Assembly: GCF_001510665.1 (NCBI RefSeq)
Contig: NZ_LMTI01000005.1
Location: 418,583-482,582 of the forward strand
Length of the DNA stretch: 64,000 bases
Origin: Bacillus sp. FJAT-27445
Lineage (GTDB): Bacteria > Bacillota > Bacilli > Bacillales > Cytobacillaceae
Reading direction: 5' to 3'
Positions within the stretch are counted from its first letter, which is position 1. The number at the start of each line of letters is the position of its first letter. Below, piece after piece: positions 1 through 7,523 of the stretch. Under the pieces are notes generated by a model. That model saw only the letters and a program-made list of their open reading frames with translations, searched no databases and was not told where the DNA came from. The position numbers and the translations under genes were made by a program.

Positions 1-618
1 CACGCCATCCATCTCACGCTTGCTGCCCAAAATCAAAAATTCATCAACAACGGCCAATCGCTGTTATTCGTCGAGGCACCCTCGACATTGGTTGAACATC
101 TAATTGTCCAATACCTGCGTGAAAATAGGGACGACCCGAGGCTGCACCGCTGGCTGAATATGTACTCGATGATGAGCTACCATCATAATTGCGTCACTCA
201 TATTCTGGAGGCTGAATTACTGAGAAGGCTGTACAAGATGGCCGACCAAAAGACTCCCCTGACGACATCCGTGATCAGCAACACGAAAGGGGCTGTTTTA
301 TCAGAGTTCTGGGGAGACACAGTCGAAATCGATGAAGGCGCGAAACTAACATGGATGCGCCAGCCGCATTATTACATGGGCCTTTATCCGTTTACTTATT
401 CAATCGGCACATCCGCATCCACTGTAGTTGCGAAACGGATCCAAGCGGAAGGATTATCTGTAGGTGAACAATGGACAGATGTCCTGAAGCGGGGAGGAAC
501 GATGAGCGGCTTCGACTTATACAAAATGGCCGGACTCGATATGTCCACAACAGACGTCATCAAACAGGCAATCGCTCATGTGGGGAACATTGTTGATGAG
601 TTGGAAAAAAGTTTTTAA
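1..618 (+). CDS. pepF: Oligoendopeptidase F-type M3 metallopeptidase, C-terminal part (5' truncated by window edge)
   Basis: The reading frame is open from base 1, giving 205 residues and a TAA stop at 616-618. The first residues read HAIH, which fits the end of the HExxH zinc motif of M3 peptidases, so the catalytic glutamate lies just outside the window. The FVEAPST segment at residues 23-29 fits the position of the third zinc ligand (Glu). The PHYYMGLYPFTYSIG stretch is characteristic of the PepF/YjbG family. The enzyme would be a cytosolic zinc endopeptidase cleaving short peptides. The last 30 or so codons occur again at 1522-1617. Family assignment is firm; the exact paralogue is not. 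Confidence 0.9.
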   Translation, partial: HAIHLTLAAQNQKFINNGQSLLFVEAPSTLVEHLIVQYLRENRDDPRLHRWLNMYSMMSYHHNCVTHILEAELLRRLYKMADQKTPLTTSVISNTKGAVLSEFWGDTVEIDEGAKLTWMRQPHYYMGLYPFTYSIGTSASTVVAKRIQAEGLSVGEQWTDVLKRGGTMSGFDLYKMAGLDMSTTDVIKQAIAHVGNIVDELEKSF

Positions 619-815
619 TTGCAGGGGGAGCCAAAAGATAAAGGATTAGCAAAAATCTAGAGGTTCCGACTGGTATATCTTTTGATGCGAAGACCCTGAA
701 TCTCGCTGTTAAAACCCTGACGCACGGCAAAACAACACTCCACTGAACAAAAACTTTGCCTTTGGCTCCCTATATTGTATAGTAATGGAGAAAATGTGGG
801 ATTGGAGTGGAGTAA

Positions 816-1256
816 TTGATTTCAAACTCTGAATTACAAAATTTAGATCTGATTGACCTATTAAGTGAGCGTCATAGCTTGGTCCGTAAAATCTCAGAGA
901 ATGCCTGGAACAAACAAAGTGATATCTATATTTCAAATTCTGAATGGTATATAATGGCGCGGATTTATAAAAAACAGCCCAACATTTCGTATATTACTAA
1001 AAATGTTGAAATTTCCCGACAGGCCATCCATAAATTTATCATAAAGCTGTCTGATAAAGGATTAGTCGAAATCAGCAATGCAGAAAACAACAAGAAAGAA
1101 AAATGTATTAAGCTAACAGCTTTAGGAGAAGAGTGCTACGAAAAAAACGAAGCCCTCAAAGCTCGCCTGGAAAGTAAAATCGCAGAAAAAATTGGTGCTG
1201 AGCAAGTTGATCTTCTTAAAAACATTTTAAAGTTGGATTGGGATATTCATGAATAA
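816..1256 (+). CDS. MarR-family transcriptional regulator
   Basis: A 146-residue protein with the MarR layout: N-terminal dimerisation helix, then a winged helix-turn-helix at about residues 50-100 (EISRQAIHKFIIKLSDKGLVEI is the recognition region) with a charged beta-wing (NAENNKKEK), and a C-terminal dimerisation helix. The start chosen is TTG at 816, with a GGAGTGGAG ribosome binding site 4-6 bases upstream. A T-tailed terminator follows directly, so it is a single-gene unit. The ligand and targets cannot be read from the sequence. The neighbouring peptidase runs in the same direction but is 200 bases away. Confidence 0.85.
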   Translation: MISNSELQNLDLIDLLSERHSLVRKISENAWNKQSDIYISNSEWYIMARIYKKQPNISYITKNVEISRQAIHKFIIKLSDKGLVEISNAENNKKEKCIKLTALGEECYEKNEALKARLESKIAEKIGAEQVDLLKNILKLDWDIHE

Positions 1257-1261
1257 AAGTT

Positions 1262-1306
1262 AACCTCCTTAATGTCATTTAAGTTGACAGTGAGGAGGTT
1301 TTTCTT
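1262..1306 (+). terminator. Rho-independent terminator after the MarR gene
   Basis: Perfect 8-bp arms AACCTCCT (1262-1269) and AGGAGGTT (1293-1300) followed by a T-rich run. Confidence 0.75.
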
Positions 1307-1388
1307 TATATTTAAATAGTCAACCTTATTGACAATTTATCTGTCTTTATTCTTATAAAGTTGGAAAAGTGAAGGGGATTAGATTTAA

Positions 1389-1487
1389 ATGGCACTGGTA
1401 GAAGAACAAGAGCAAGCATATGATGCCAGCCAGATACAGGTTTTGGAAGGGCTTGAAGCTGTTCGTAAGCGGCCGGGCATGTATATT
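1389..1487 (+). pseudogene. 5' fragment of a DNA gyrase/topoisomerase IV B-subunit gene
   Basis: ATG at 1389 with a GAAGGGG sequence about 13 bases upstream opens a frame whose codons 15-33 ([19 protein letters not shown]) match the highly conserved N-terminal start of GyrB/ParE. Homology stops abruptly after MYI; the next codons are unrelated and a stop follows at about 1520. The ATP-binding GHKL domain and everything after it are absent, so this is a dead 33-codon scrap. The N-terminal residues before the conserved block look more GyrB-like than ParE-like, but that is uncertain. Confidence 0.85.
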
Positions 1488-1521
1488 TTTAAAAACGCAT
1501 ACGAAAAAATAAATATGATAT

Positions 1522-1617
1522 AAAATGGCCGGACTCGATATGTCCACAACAGACGTCATTAAACAGGCTATCGCTCAAATAGGGGATATTGTTGATGAGT
1601 TGGAAAAGGGTTTTTAA
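1522..1617 (+). pseudogene. Duplicate 3' end of the oligoendopeptidase gene
   Basis: This 96-base stretch repeats the last codons of the peptidase at 523-618, including KMAGLDMSTTDVIKQAIA and the terminal DELEK.F followed by TAA, with about ten substitutions. It is joined 35 bases downstream of the gyrB-type scrap and lacks the rest of the gene. The bases after the stop differ from those after the original copy. Confidence 0.9.
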
Positions 1618-1745
1618 GACAATTTTTTTAAAAAAAGAGAAGTGGCAGCGCCGAAAATGATTCCCTACATTTCCAAATTTAGCTATACGTTGAAACAGTT
1701 ATTCAAACAATTTTTGAATGCAAAAACGTACTTAGCACACTAACT

Positions 1746-1784
1746 AGCAGTCCAATTCGCAACTGAATTGGACTGCTTTTTTTG
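1746..1784 (+). terminator. Strong rho-independent terminator
   Basis: Arms AGCAGTCCAATTC (1746-1758) and GAATTGGACTGCT (1765-1777) are perfectly complementary around a 6-base loop and are followed by a T run. No intact gene ends just upstream, so it probably once terminated the gene whose fragment ends at 1617. Confidence 0.8.
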
Positions 1785-2009
1785 TTGATGCAGCAGGGCT
1801 TTTAATCGGATGAATGATGATTAGCACCATAGGGTGGTTTGATTCAATTGCTATATTCCCAACAGATGAATTCCTAAATATGTCTAAAGTGGTATATTAA
1901 TTTTTTCGCTGTTTCTCGTTTATCTTCGCTACATAAAGGTAAAAAGCACTATAAGCCTAAAGATAACATCTGCCCCGGCAGCCTAAACTGGAAGGAAAGG
2001 AGACTTGGG
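1785..2009. other. Leader region of the gas vesicle cluster
   Basis: No gene is seen. The region must hold the promoter for the gas vesicle operon. A TGGTATATT at about 1889-1898 resembles an extended -10 element, but no convincing -35 box lies upstream. The gvpA ribosome binding site (GGAAAGGAGA) lies at about 1992-2001. Confidence 0.4.
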
Positions 2010-2270
2010 ATGAGCGTTCAAAAGAGTACGGATAGTTCAAGCCTGGCAGAAGTAATAGACAGGATTCTCGACAAAGGGATAGTGATCGATGCTTTCGCAA
2101 GAGTCTCACTTTTAGGGATTGAAATTTTGACGGTTGAAGCCAGGATTGTGATAGCCAGTGTCGATACATGGCTGCGCTATGCCGAAGCTGTTGGACTTCT
2201 TAAGGAAGAAGGCGCTAGGAGAAGTTTTACAAGTGACGATAAAGAGGGAATCCCTCAGTTTAGTTTATAA
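2010..2270 (+). CDS. gvpA: Gas vesicle structural protein GvpA
   Basis: An 86-residue protein that matches the GvpA family across its core: [20 protein letters not shown], then the amphipathic beta segments [20 protein letters not shown] and the [13 protein letters not shown] helix. GvpA polymerises into ribs that form the hollow gas-filled shell. ATG at 2010 has a strong AAAGGAGA site. It is the first gene of the cluster and has a near-duplicate at 3224, as in Priestia megaterium. The C-terminal tail ([16 protein letters not shown]) diverges most between the two copies, consistent with it being non-structural. Confidence 0.95.
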   Translation: MSVQKSTDSSSLAEVIDRILDKGIVIDAFARVSLLGIEILTVEARIVIASVDTWLRYAEAVGLLKEEGARRSFTSDDKEGIPQFSL

Positions 2271-2296
2271 AGTAATCAGAAAGGGGGTAATTATTT

Positions 2297-2728
2297 ATGC
2301 CGGAAATGGAAAATAACCTGCATTTGCAGGAAACGGATCAACAAGAAGAAAAAATGGAAAATGGAAATTTTTCAATTAATCTTGCAATAGTTGGCGGAAT
2401 TGTGGGCGCAGGGATAGGGTTGCTTTCAACCCAGGAAACTAGTTAAAAAGTCTTTGAAAATTTCGCACAGTCAGAGTTTGTAAAGAATACAAGCCATGAA
2501 CTGAAGAAAGCCGCTCAAGAAATTATCACTGCCCAGGCCCAAAAAAGCATCAGTCAATTTGCATCCAATTATCTCGAAAACACTGATGCGGCTTCAGCGG
2601 CAGCAGATGCAAGGGGCACTTCCAAGTTTGAAGAAATAAAGGAAGAAAATAAAAATCTGAATGACCGCCTTGACCGTATCGAAGAAATGCTCTCAAAACT
2701 GGCTGAGTCGAGAAGCGATAACGGTTAA
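2297..2728 (+). pseudogene. gvpP: gvpP with an in-frame TAA stop at codon 50
   Basis: ATG at 2297, preceded by AAAGGGGG, opens a frame that runs 143 codons to TAA at 2726-2728 but is interrupted by TAA at 2444-2446. Before the stop is a glycine-rich hydrophobic segment (VGGIVGAGIGLLSTQETS) of the YtxH/GvpP/GvpT type. After it the frame continues without further lesions through an alanine/glutamine-rich helix to a coiled-coil end (NLNDRLDRIEEMLSKL), which also ends the two gvpT-like proteins downstream. The position between gvpA and gvpQ matches gvpP in P. megaterium. A single AAA to TAA change explains the lesion. GvpP is an accessory protein; a sequencing error is possible. Confidence 0.85.
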
Positions 2729-2746
2729 CAAAACAAAGGGGGAAAT

Positions 2747-3196
2747 GTGGTGGGAGAACGACTGAAAAAAGCAGCAGGAAAAGTTGCGAAAGAAATCATC
2801 GAACATACCCCCAAGCCAATAAAGAAAAAAGTAAAAAAAGAAATTGTTGAAAAAGCCAAAGAAAATGCTGTTGAAAGTTTCCAGGAAAAAGCTGGAAATT
2901 TCACAGAAAAATTAGAAGAAAAACGGGAACATTTTGCTGAAAATCTTCACGATAAGGCCGAAGAAGCAAAAGAGAAAACCCAGGATGCCCTCCTTACTGC
3001 CAGGGAAAAAGTAGGCAGGGCAAAAGAGGCAGGGAAAGAACTCCAGGAAAACCTGTCATCTTCCCAAAAAAAGAAAGAACGCAAAGTCAAAGGAATCAGC
3101 AATATAAAAAGTGCCAGCAGCATTAAGGGGACTAACGATATTAAGGGAGCTGCCAATATCAAGTCATCAAATGACATTAAAACAATGGGCTCCTGA
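2747..3196 (+). CDS. gvpQ: Gas vesicle accessory protein GvpQ
   Basis: A 149-residue, lysine- and glutamate-rich helical protein starting at GTG 2747 behind AAAGGGGGAAA. Residues 1-110 are almost all charged helix, likely coiled coil, resembling late-embryogenesis-abundant-type repeats (LHDKAEEAKEKTQ). The C-terminus is a run of five six-residue units each containing IK (for example SNIKSA, SSIKGT, NDIKGA). Its position P-Q-B matches gvpQ of P. megaterium. The molecular role of GvpQ is not established; it is inferred to be an accessory factor for vesicle assembly. Confidence 0.8.
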   Translation: MVGERLKKAAGKVAKEIIEHTPKPIKKKVKKEIVEKAKENAVESFQEKAGNFTEKLEEKREHFAENLHDKAEEAKEKTQDALLTAREKVGRAKEAGKELQENLSSSQKKKERKVKGISNIKSASSIKGTNDIKGAANIKSSNDIKTMGS

Positions 3197-3223
3197 TTTA
3201 ACATCCAGAAAGGAGAATCAAGA

Positions 3224-3487
3224 ATGGCTGTTCAAAAAAGTACAGATAGTTCTAGTCTTGCAGAAGTTATCGATAGGATTCTGGATAAAGGGATTGTTAT
3301 AGATGCATTTGTTAGGGTATCCGTTGTAGGGATTGAAATACTGACGGTTGAAGCGAGGGTAGTTATTGCAAGTGTGGATACGTGGCTCCGCTATGCAGAA
3401 GCGGTAGGGCTGCTTAGAGATGAAGTTGAAGAGAAGGGGCTTCCTTCCCGGGAAAATGAAAGAAGCAACGCCAGGTTTAGTATTTAG
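3224..3487 (+). CDS. gvpB: Gas vesicle structural protein, second GvpA copy (GvpB)
   Basis: An 87-residue GvpA homologue nearly identical to the first copy over residues 1-70, with conservative changes (FVRVSVVG for [15 protein letters not shown] for ARIVIAS). The tail [23 protein letters not shown] resembles GvpB of P. megaterium more than the first copy does. ATG 3224 has an AGAAAGGAGAAT site. In P. megaterium this second copy is the main shell protein needed for flotation, so it is likely the dominant structural gene here too; that is inference from the relative. Confidence 0.95.
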   Translation: MAVQKSTDSSSLAEVIDRILDKGIVIDAFVRVSVVGIEILTVEARVVIASVDTWLRYAEAVGLLRDEVEEKGLPSRENERSNARFSI

Positions 3488-3500
3488 GATGATGGGTAGT

Positions 3501-3529
3501 GTCAGGATATGTACAACACATATCCTGGC
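3501..3529 (+). promoter_or_regulatory. Intercistronic hairpin between gvpB and gvpR
   Basis: CAGGATATGT (3503-3512) and ACATATCCTG (3518-3527) form a perfect 10-bp stem with a 5-base loop, extended by two further pairs. No T run follows, so it is not a classical terminator. Placed right after the structural gene, it could stabilise the upstream gvpA-gvpB mRNA or attenuate read-through to the accessory genes, which are needed in far smaller amounts. Confidence 0.65.
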
Positions 3530-3555
3530 GCTTATTTAAAAGGTGGAGGCCGGTA

Positions 3556-3816
3556 ATGGAAATTAAAAAGATTATAGGGAATGTGACAGAATTTTTTAAT
3601 GAGTTTGTTGCACCCGTCCATAAGATTACTTCAATAGAAGAAGCTGAAAACGGCTGGAAGCTCACTGTTGAAGTAATAGAAGAAAAAGAATACATGAAAA
3701 AGTATGCAAAGGATGAAATGATAGGCGTTTATGAAGTCAGCCTGAATCATGAGAAAGAAATTTCTTCCTATAAACGGCAGGAGCTGCGTTTCAGAAGCTC
3801 CATTAACCAAGAATAG
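3556..3816 (+). CDS. gvpR: Gas vesicle protein GvpR (GvpO family)
   Basis: The 86-residue product begins MEIKKIIGNVTEFFNEFVAP and contains the GvpO-type core GWKLTVEVIEEKEYMKKYAKDE followed by the MIGVYEVSLNHEKEI strand pair. ATG 3556 is preferred because AGGTGGAGG lies 6 bases upstream; a longer frame from 3499 runs through the hairpin and is not needed. GvpO/GvpR proteins are small accessory factors found only in gas vesicle clusters. Position between gvpB and gvpN matches P. megaterium. Confidence 0.88.
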   Translation: MEIKKIIGNVTEFFNEFVAPVHKITSIEEAENGWKLTVEVIEEKEYMKKYAKDEMIGVYEVSLNHEKEISSYKRQELRFRSSINQE

Positions 3817-3833
3817 TAGGGTGTGGTAAAAGA

Positions 3834-4757
3834 GTGACAGTCTTGAAGCAGAGCAATAAACAGCATAAGTCACCAATTACGATGGACAATAGCACCCAGG
3901 ATTTATTGCTTCGGTCTCAACGATATTTGGCTGCCGGTTATCCTGTGCATTTCACAGGTCCCTCCGGAGTAGGGAAAACGTCGCTTGCACTTGCTCTTGC
4001 TAAAAAGCGGAAGAGGCCGATCATGCTGATTCATGGAAACCATGAATTAAATAATAATGACCTTATTGGTGACTTTACTGGCTATACAAGCAAAAAGGTT
4101 GTGGATAACTATATAAGATCCGTTTATAAAAAAGATGAAAGCCTGACGGAAGTATGGAAAGATGGGCGTTTATTAGAGGCTGTTAAAAATGGGTATACCC
4201 TCATTTATGACGAATTTACCCGTTCCAAACCCACAACAAACAATATTTTCCTATCATTGCTTGAAGAGGGAATTCTCCCGCTTTTTGGAACAAAAATGAC
4301 TGAGCCATTTATCCGCGTGCACCCGGAATTCAGAGTGATATTTACCAGTAATCCTTCCGAGTATGCAGGGGTTTATAAAACTCAGGACGCCCTGCTAGAT
4401 CGGCTCATCACCATTTTCATTGACCACAAGGAAAGTGAGCAGGAAGCCAAAATCGTTTCGGAGAAAACCGGCATAAATCTCGAGGAAGCCAGATTCATTA
4501 CTTCCCTCATTGGGGAACTGCGTAAAAGCTGTAAAGAAGAAGACGGACCAAGCTTGAGAGCTTCTTTAATGATTGCCAGTCTGGCAGAGAACGAAAAAAC
4601 GTCTATAAAAGGGAAAGATCCAGATTTTCAACAGCTTTGCATTGATATATTAGGCCATCAAACCAGCAAGTGCTTTAAAGAAGAGGCTCAGCCTAATAAA
4701 AAAGCAGAAGAGCTGATTATTACATTATGCGAGAGCATCAAGATAAATGAGGAGTAA
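3834..4757 (+). CDS. gvpN: Gas vesicle AAA+ ATPase GvpN
   Basis: A 307-residue MoxR-type AAA+ protein. Walker A is GPSGVGKTS at residues 42-50, Walker B LIYDEF at 123-128, and sensor 1 TSNP at 171-174. The segment GNHELNNNDLIGDFTGY between them is typical of GvpN. GvpN is required for vesicles to widen and lengthen, probably by remodelling other Gvp proteins with ATP. GTG 3834 is the likely start (GGGTGTGG about 10 bases upstream); the first 20 residues are a variable tail. It sits 17 bases after gvpR. Confidence 0.93.
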   Translation: MTVLKQSNKQHKSPITMDNSTQDLLLRSQRYLAAGYPVHFTGPSGVGKTSLALALAKKRKRPIMLIHGNHELNNNDLIGDFTGYTSKKVVDNYIRSVYKKDESLTEVWKDGRLLEAVKNGYTLIYDEFTRSKPTTNNIFLSLLEEGILPLFGTKMTEPFIRVHPEFRVIFTSNPSEYAGVYKTQDALLDRLITIFIDHKESEQEAKIVSEKTGINLEEARFITSLIGELRKSCKEEDGPSLRASLMIASLAENEKTSIKGKDPDFQQLCIDILGHQTSKCFKEEAQPNKKAEELIITLCESIKINEE

Positions 4758-4772
4758 AGGGGAGAGTTTAGA

Positions 4773-5540
4773 ATGAAGCAGGGAGAGCAAATGGGTATTT
4801 ATATCTTTTGTGGAATTCAGACGGATTCAAATGAGACATTTGGTGAAATCGAGTTTGACGGAGAGAAGCGGGAACTTTTTGTTATCCGGTATAAAGATTC
4901 CGGAATGGTCGCAGCGGAAGCCCCTATAAAAATTTATCAGCCAAACAAGGATAACCTTATGATGCACCAAAAGGCTGTATCCCTTGTAATGAACCAAAAT
5001 GATACCGTCATTCCCGTTAGTTTCGGGAATGTCTTCCATACAAAGGGAGATGTTGAAGTACTCCTGGAAAATCTATATCCGCAGTTTCAGGAGCTTTTTC
5101 CTGCAATTAAAGGAAAAATCGAACTGGGGTTAAAAGTCATCGGAAAACAGCAGTGGCTTGAATCAAAGATTAAGGAAAACTCAAAAGCAGGCGCTCTGGC
5201 GAACTCTGTCCAGGGGAAATCTGAAGCGGCCAGTTACTATGAACGGATCCAACTGGGCGGAATGGCGCAAAATCTTATTAAATCTCTTCAAAAGGAGATT
5301 GAGATGGAAGTTTTTCAGCCGTTAACCGAACTGGCAGAAGCCTCTAAAACAAATAATCCTATAAGCGAAAAAATGCTGCTGAATGCGTCATTTTTAATAG
5401 ACCGGGATAAAGAGCAGATATTCGATGAACAGGTGAATGCTGTTAATGAAAAATGGAAGGATAAGGTCGAGTTTAACTACAGCGGTCCCTGGCCGGCATA
5501 TAATTTTGTCAATATCAGACTAACGGTTGAAAATGCCTGA
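4773..5540 (+). CDS. gvpF: Gas vesicle protein GvpF (GvpF/L family)
   Basis: A 255-residue GvpF/L-family protein. The N-terminal domain starts MGIYIFCGIQT and carries VIPVSFGNVFHT; the C-terminal alpha/beta domain ends with the family hallmark YSGPWPAYNFV. ATG 4773 follows AAGGGGAGAG; an internal ATG at 4791 is also possible. GvpF binds GvpA and is a minor component essential for nucleation of the vesicle. Its TGA overlaps the ATG of gvpG by one base (TGATG), indicating translational coupling. Confidence 0.93.
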   Translation: MKQGEQMGIYIFCGIQTDSNETFGEIEFDGEKRELFVIRYKDSGMVAAEAPIKIYQPNKDNLMMHQKAVSLVMNQNDTVIPVSFGNVFHTKGDVEVLLENLYPQFQELFPAIKGKIELGLKVIGKQQWLESKIKENSKAGALANSVQGKSEAASYYERIQLGGMAQNLIKSLQKEIEMEVFQPLTELAEASKTNNPISEKMLLNASFLIDRDKEQIFDEQVNAVNEKWKDKVEFNYSGPWPAYNFVNIRLTVENA

Positions 5541-5794
5541 TGCTGCACAAATTGGTTTCCGCTCCTATCAACCTCGTTATTAAAATTGCTGAAAAGGTGA
5601 AAGAGGAGGCGGATAAAGAACTTTACGACCTTCCAACCATTCAGCAAAAACTCATCCAGCTTCAAATGATGTATGAATTGGATGAAATCCCGGAGGAAGC
5701 CTATAAATCAAAAGAACAAGAATTGATGGCCAGGTATGAAATAGCAAAACAGAAAGAAATGGAACAATGGCAGGAAATGACAAAAAAGAAGTGA
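5540..5794 (+). CDS. gvpG: Gas vesicle protein GvpG
   Basis: An 84-residue helical protein with the GvpG signature near the N-terminus (LVSAPINLVIKIAEKVKEEAD) and a second helix DEIPEEAYKSKEQELMARYE. Translation is coupled to gvpF through a TGATG overlap. GvpG is a small essential accessory protein, thought to work with GvpF/L at nucleation. The C-terminal charged end overlaps none of the chosen gvpL start, which lies 14 bases downstream. Confidence 0.9.
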   Translation: MLHKLVSAPINLVIKIAEKVKEEADKELYDLPTIQQKLIQLQMMYELDEIPEEAYKSKEQELMARYEIAKQKEMEQWQEMTKKK

Positions 5795-5808
5795 GGAAGG
5801 CAGGAGTT

Positions 5809-6615
5809 ATGGGCGAACTGATTTATTTATATGGGTTGGTCCCAACAAAAGAAGTGAAAGAAAGTGCGCTTCCGAATGATAAGGGATTTGACGGCCGCAG
5901 GGAAATCTATCCGCTTTCCATTGGAAATATCACAGCGGTAGTCAGCAAGCTTGATTCAGAGGAATATAGCGAAGAAACCATTAGTGACAGGATCAATAAC
6001 GATATGGAGTGGCTTCAGGAAAAAGCATTCCACCATCATGAAACGGTTTTAAATCTATCAAAAATGTTCACTATTATTCCATTAAAATTTTGCGTGTTAT
6101 ACAAAAGTGAGGCCAGCCTTGGACAGGCCGTACAGTCCAAGGTAGCGAAAATAGAACAAACCTTTTCTTTGCTCGCAGATAATGAAGAATGGAATGTAAA
6201 GATTTACTGTAATGACCAGTTGTTAAAACAACGGGTAAGCGAAACCAATCCTGCGATTGAAGAAAAAAGAGCGGAAATCAGCCAGTTATCCAAGGGAAAG
6301 CAATTCTTTGAAAAGAAAAAACTTGAAACATTAATCGAAAAAGAACTTGAGGAAGAAAAAAACCGGATTAGTGAAAAAGTCCATCTGCATTTTAAAGAAA
6401 TCGCCCTTGAAGGAAATGTCAAAAAAACCTGGGGCAAAGATGTAACAGGAAGAAAAGACAATATGGCCTGGAATGGTGTGTACCTTGTTCCCAAATCAAA
6501 GGTAGAGCCTTTTTTGGAACAAATCCAGCAAAATGAAAAGGAACTGAAAGAAACAGGATGGCACTTTGAGGTGACAGGTCCCTGGCCAGCCTACCATTTT
6601 TCGAGCTTTTCATAA
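5809..6615 (+). CDS. gvpL: Gas vesicle protein GvpL (GvpF/L family)
   Basis: A 268-residue GvpF/L-family protein starting MGELIYLYGLVP at ATG 5809, chosen because a GGAAGGCAGGAG site precedes it and the N-terminus then aligns with GvpL of P. megaterium. Conserved blocks are EKAFHHHETVLNLSK, FTIIPLKFCVLYKSE and the C-terminal VTGPWPAYHFSSF. A long charged coiled coil (residues about 160-225) lies between. GvpL is a minor essential protein of the assembly complex and interacts with other Gvps. It follows gvpG by 14 bases. Confidence 0.93.
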   Translation: MGELIYLYGLVPTKEVKESALPNDKGFDGRREIYPLSIGNITAVVSKLDSEEYSEETISDRINNDMEWLQEKAFHHHETVLNLSKMFTIIPLKFCVLYKSEASLGQAVQSKVAKIEQTFSLLADNEEWNVKIYCNDQLLKQRVSETNPAIEEKRAEISQLSKGKQFFEKKKLETLIEKELEEEKNRISEKVHLHFKEIALEGNVKKTWGKDVTGRKDNMAWNGVYLVPKSKVEPFLEQIQQNEKELKETGWHFEVTGPWPAYHFSSFS

Positions 6616-6631
6616 ATAAGGATTGATAGAT

Positions 6632-6904
6632 ATGTCACTTAGAGAATCAATAGAAAATAAGGAAATCGCCCTGATTGATATTTTGGATGTGATTCTGGAT
6701 AAAGGAGTGGCCCTCAGAGCGGATTTGGTCATTTCCATTGCAGGGGTTGATCTGGTTTATCTCGATCTCCGGGTCTTGATCGCTTCGGTTGAATCACTAG
6801 TTCAGGCACAGCAGAAAGGAAAAACGATATCTTCGGATCAATTCGATATGCAAAGGGAGGAGCTGCTGCATGCAACCGGCCAGCCAAACAAATGGAAAGA
6901 TTAA
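6632..6904 (+). CDS. gvpS: Gas vesicle protein GvpS (GvpA-related minor protein)
   Basis: A 90-residue GvpA-fold protein: IALIDILDVILDKGVALRAD followed by LVISIAGVDLVYLDLRVLIASVES. It lacks the AEAVGLL C-terminal helix of GvpA, as expected for GvpS/GvpM/GvpJ relatives that cap or nucleate the shell. ATG 6632 is preferred to the in-frame TTG at 6623, since AAGGA lies 9 bases upstream of it. Its 3' end overlaps gvpK by 35 bases. Assignment to S rather than M rests on gene order. Confidence 0.87.
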   Translation: MSLRESIENKEIALIDILDVILDKGVALRADLVISIAGVDLVYLDLRVLIASVESLVQAQQKGKTISSDQFDMQREELLHATGQPNKWKD

Positions 6905-7154
6905 CCTGGATCCTGATAATGCAGAACATGGATTGGCACAGCTTGTATTGACTGTGATTGAGCTTTTAAGGCAAATTGTCGAAAGGCACGCAATAAGGCG
7001 TGTTGAAGGTGGAACCCTTACAGATGAGCAAATCGAAAATTTGGGTGAAGCGCTGATGAACCTGGAAGAAAAAATGGAAGAGTTAAAAGAAATATTCGGC
7101 TTGGATGATGAAGACTTAAATATCGATCTAGGTCCTTTAGGAAGCTTACTCTGA
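6870..7154 (+). CDS. gvpK: Gas vesicle protein GvpK
   Basis: A 94-residue helical protein with the GvpK core HGLAQLVLTVIELLRQIVERHAIRR, then GGTLTDEQIENLGEALMNLEEKMEELKE. ATG 6870 lies inside gvpS behind GGGAGGAG, so the two genes are translationally overlapped. GvpK is an essential accessory protein with leucine-rich helices, likely part of the nucleation complex. The acidic tail ends DLGPLGSLL, typical of the family. Confidence 0.93.
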   Translation: MQPASQTNGKINLDPDNAEHGLAQLVLTVIELLRQIVERHAIRRVEGGTLTDEQIENLGEALMNLEEKMEELKEIFGLDDEDLNIDLGPLGSLL

Positions 7155-7176
7155 CAAGCCTAAGGAGGACAAATTT

Positions 7177-7500
7177 ATGGCAGTTGAGCACCATATGCAA
7201 TCCAGTACGATTGTAGATGTCCTTGAGAAAATACTGGACAAAGGTGTCGTGATAGCGGGCGATATTTCAATCGGGATCGCTGACGTAGAGCTTTTGACCA
7301 TTAAAATCAGGCTGATTGTGGCCTCCGTTGATAAAGCAAAAGAAATTGGGATGGACTGGTGGGAAAATGACCCTTACCTTTCTTCCAAAGCAAATGATAA
7401 CAGGACGAAAGCATTGGAAGAAGAGAACAAGCGACTTCAGGAACGGCTGGAAGCACTTGAAGGAAATCTGTCCACAAACCGTTTAAACGCACCCAACTAA
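7177..7500 (+). CDS. gvpJ: Gas vesicle protein GvpJ (GvpA-related)
   Basis: A 107-residue protein with an N-terminal GvpA-type domain (STIVDVLEKILDKGVVIAGD, then ISIGIADVELLTIKIRLIVASVD) and a C-terminal extension with the conserved DWWENDPYLSS block and a coiled coil (ALEEENKRLQERLEALEG). GvpJ is a minor shell-related protein required for vesicle formation, believed to form or start the conical ends. ATG 7177 follows AAGGAGG. Its position between gvpK and gvpT matches P. megaterium. Confidence 0.92.
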   Translation: MAVEHHMQSSTIVDVLEKILDKGVVIAGDISIGIADVELLTIKIRLIVASVDKAKEIGMDWWENDPYLSSKANDNRTKALEEENKRLQERLEALEGNLSTNRLNAPN

Positions 7501-7523
7501 CTATAACTTAGGAGGTTATAAAA

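Noticed and set aside
709-936. Small minus-strand frame before the MarR gene
   Set aside because: It overlaps the MarR promoter and start on the opposite strand with no ribosome binding site or family resemblance.
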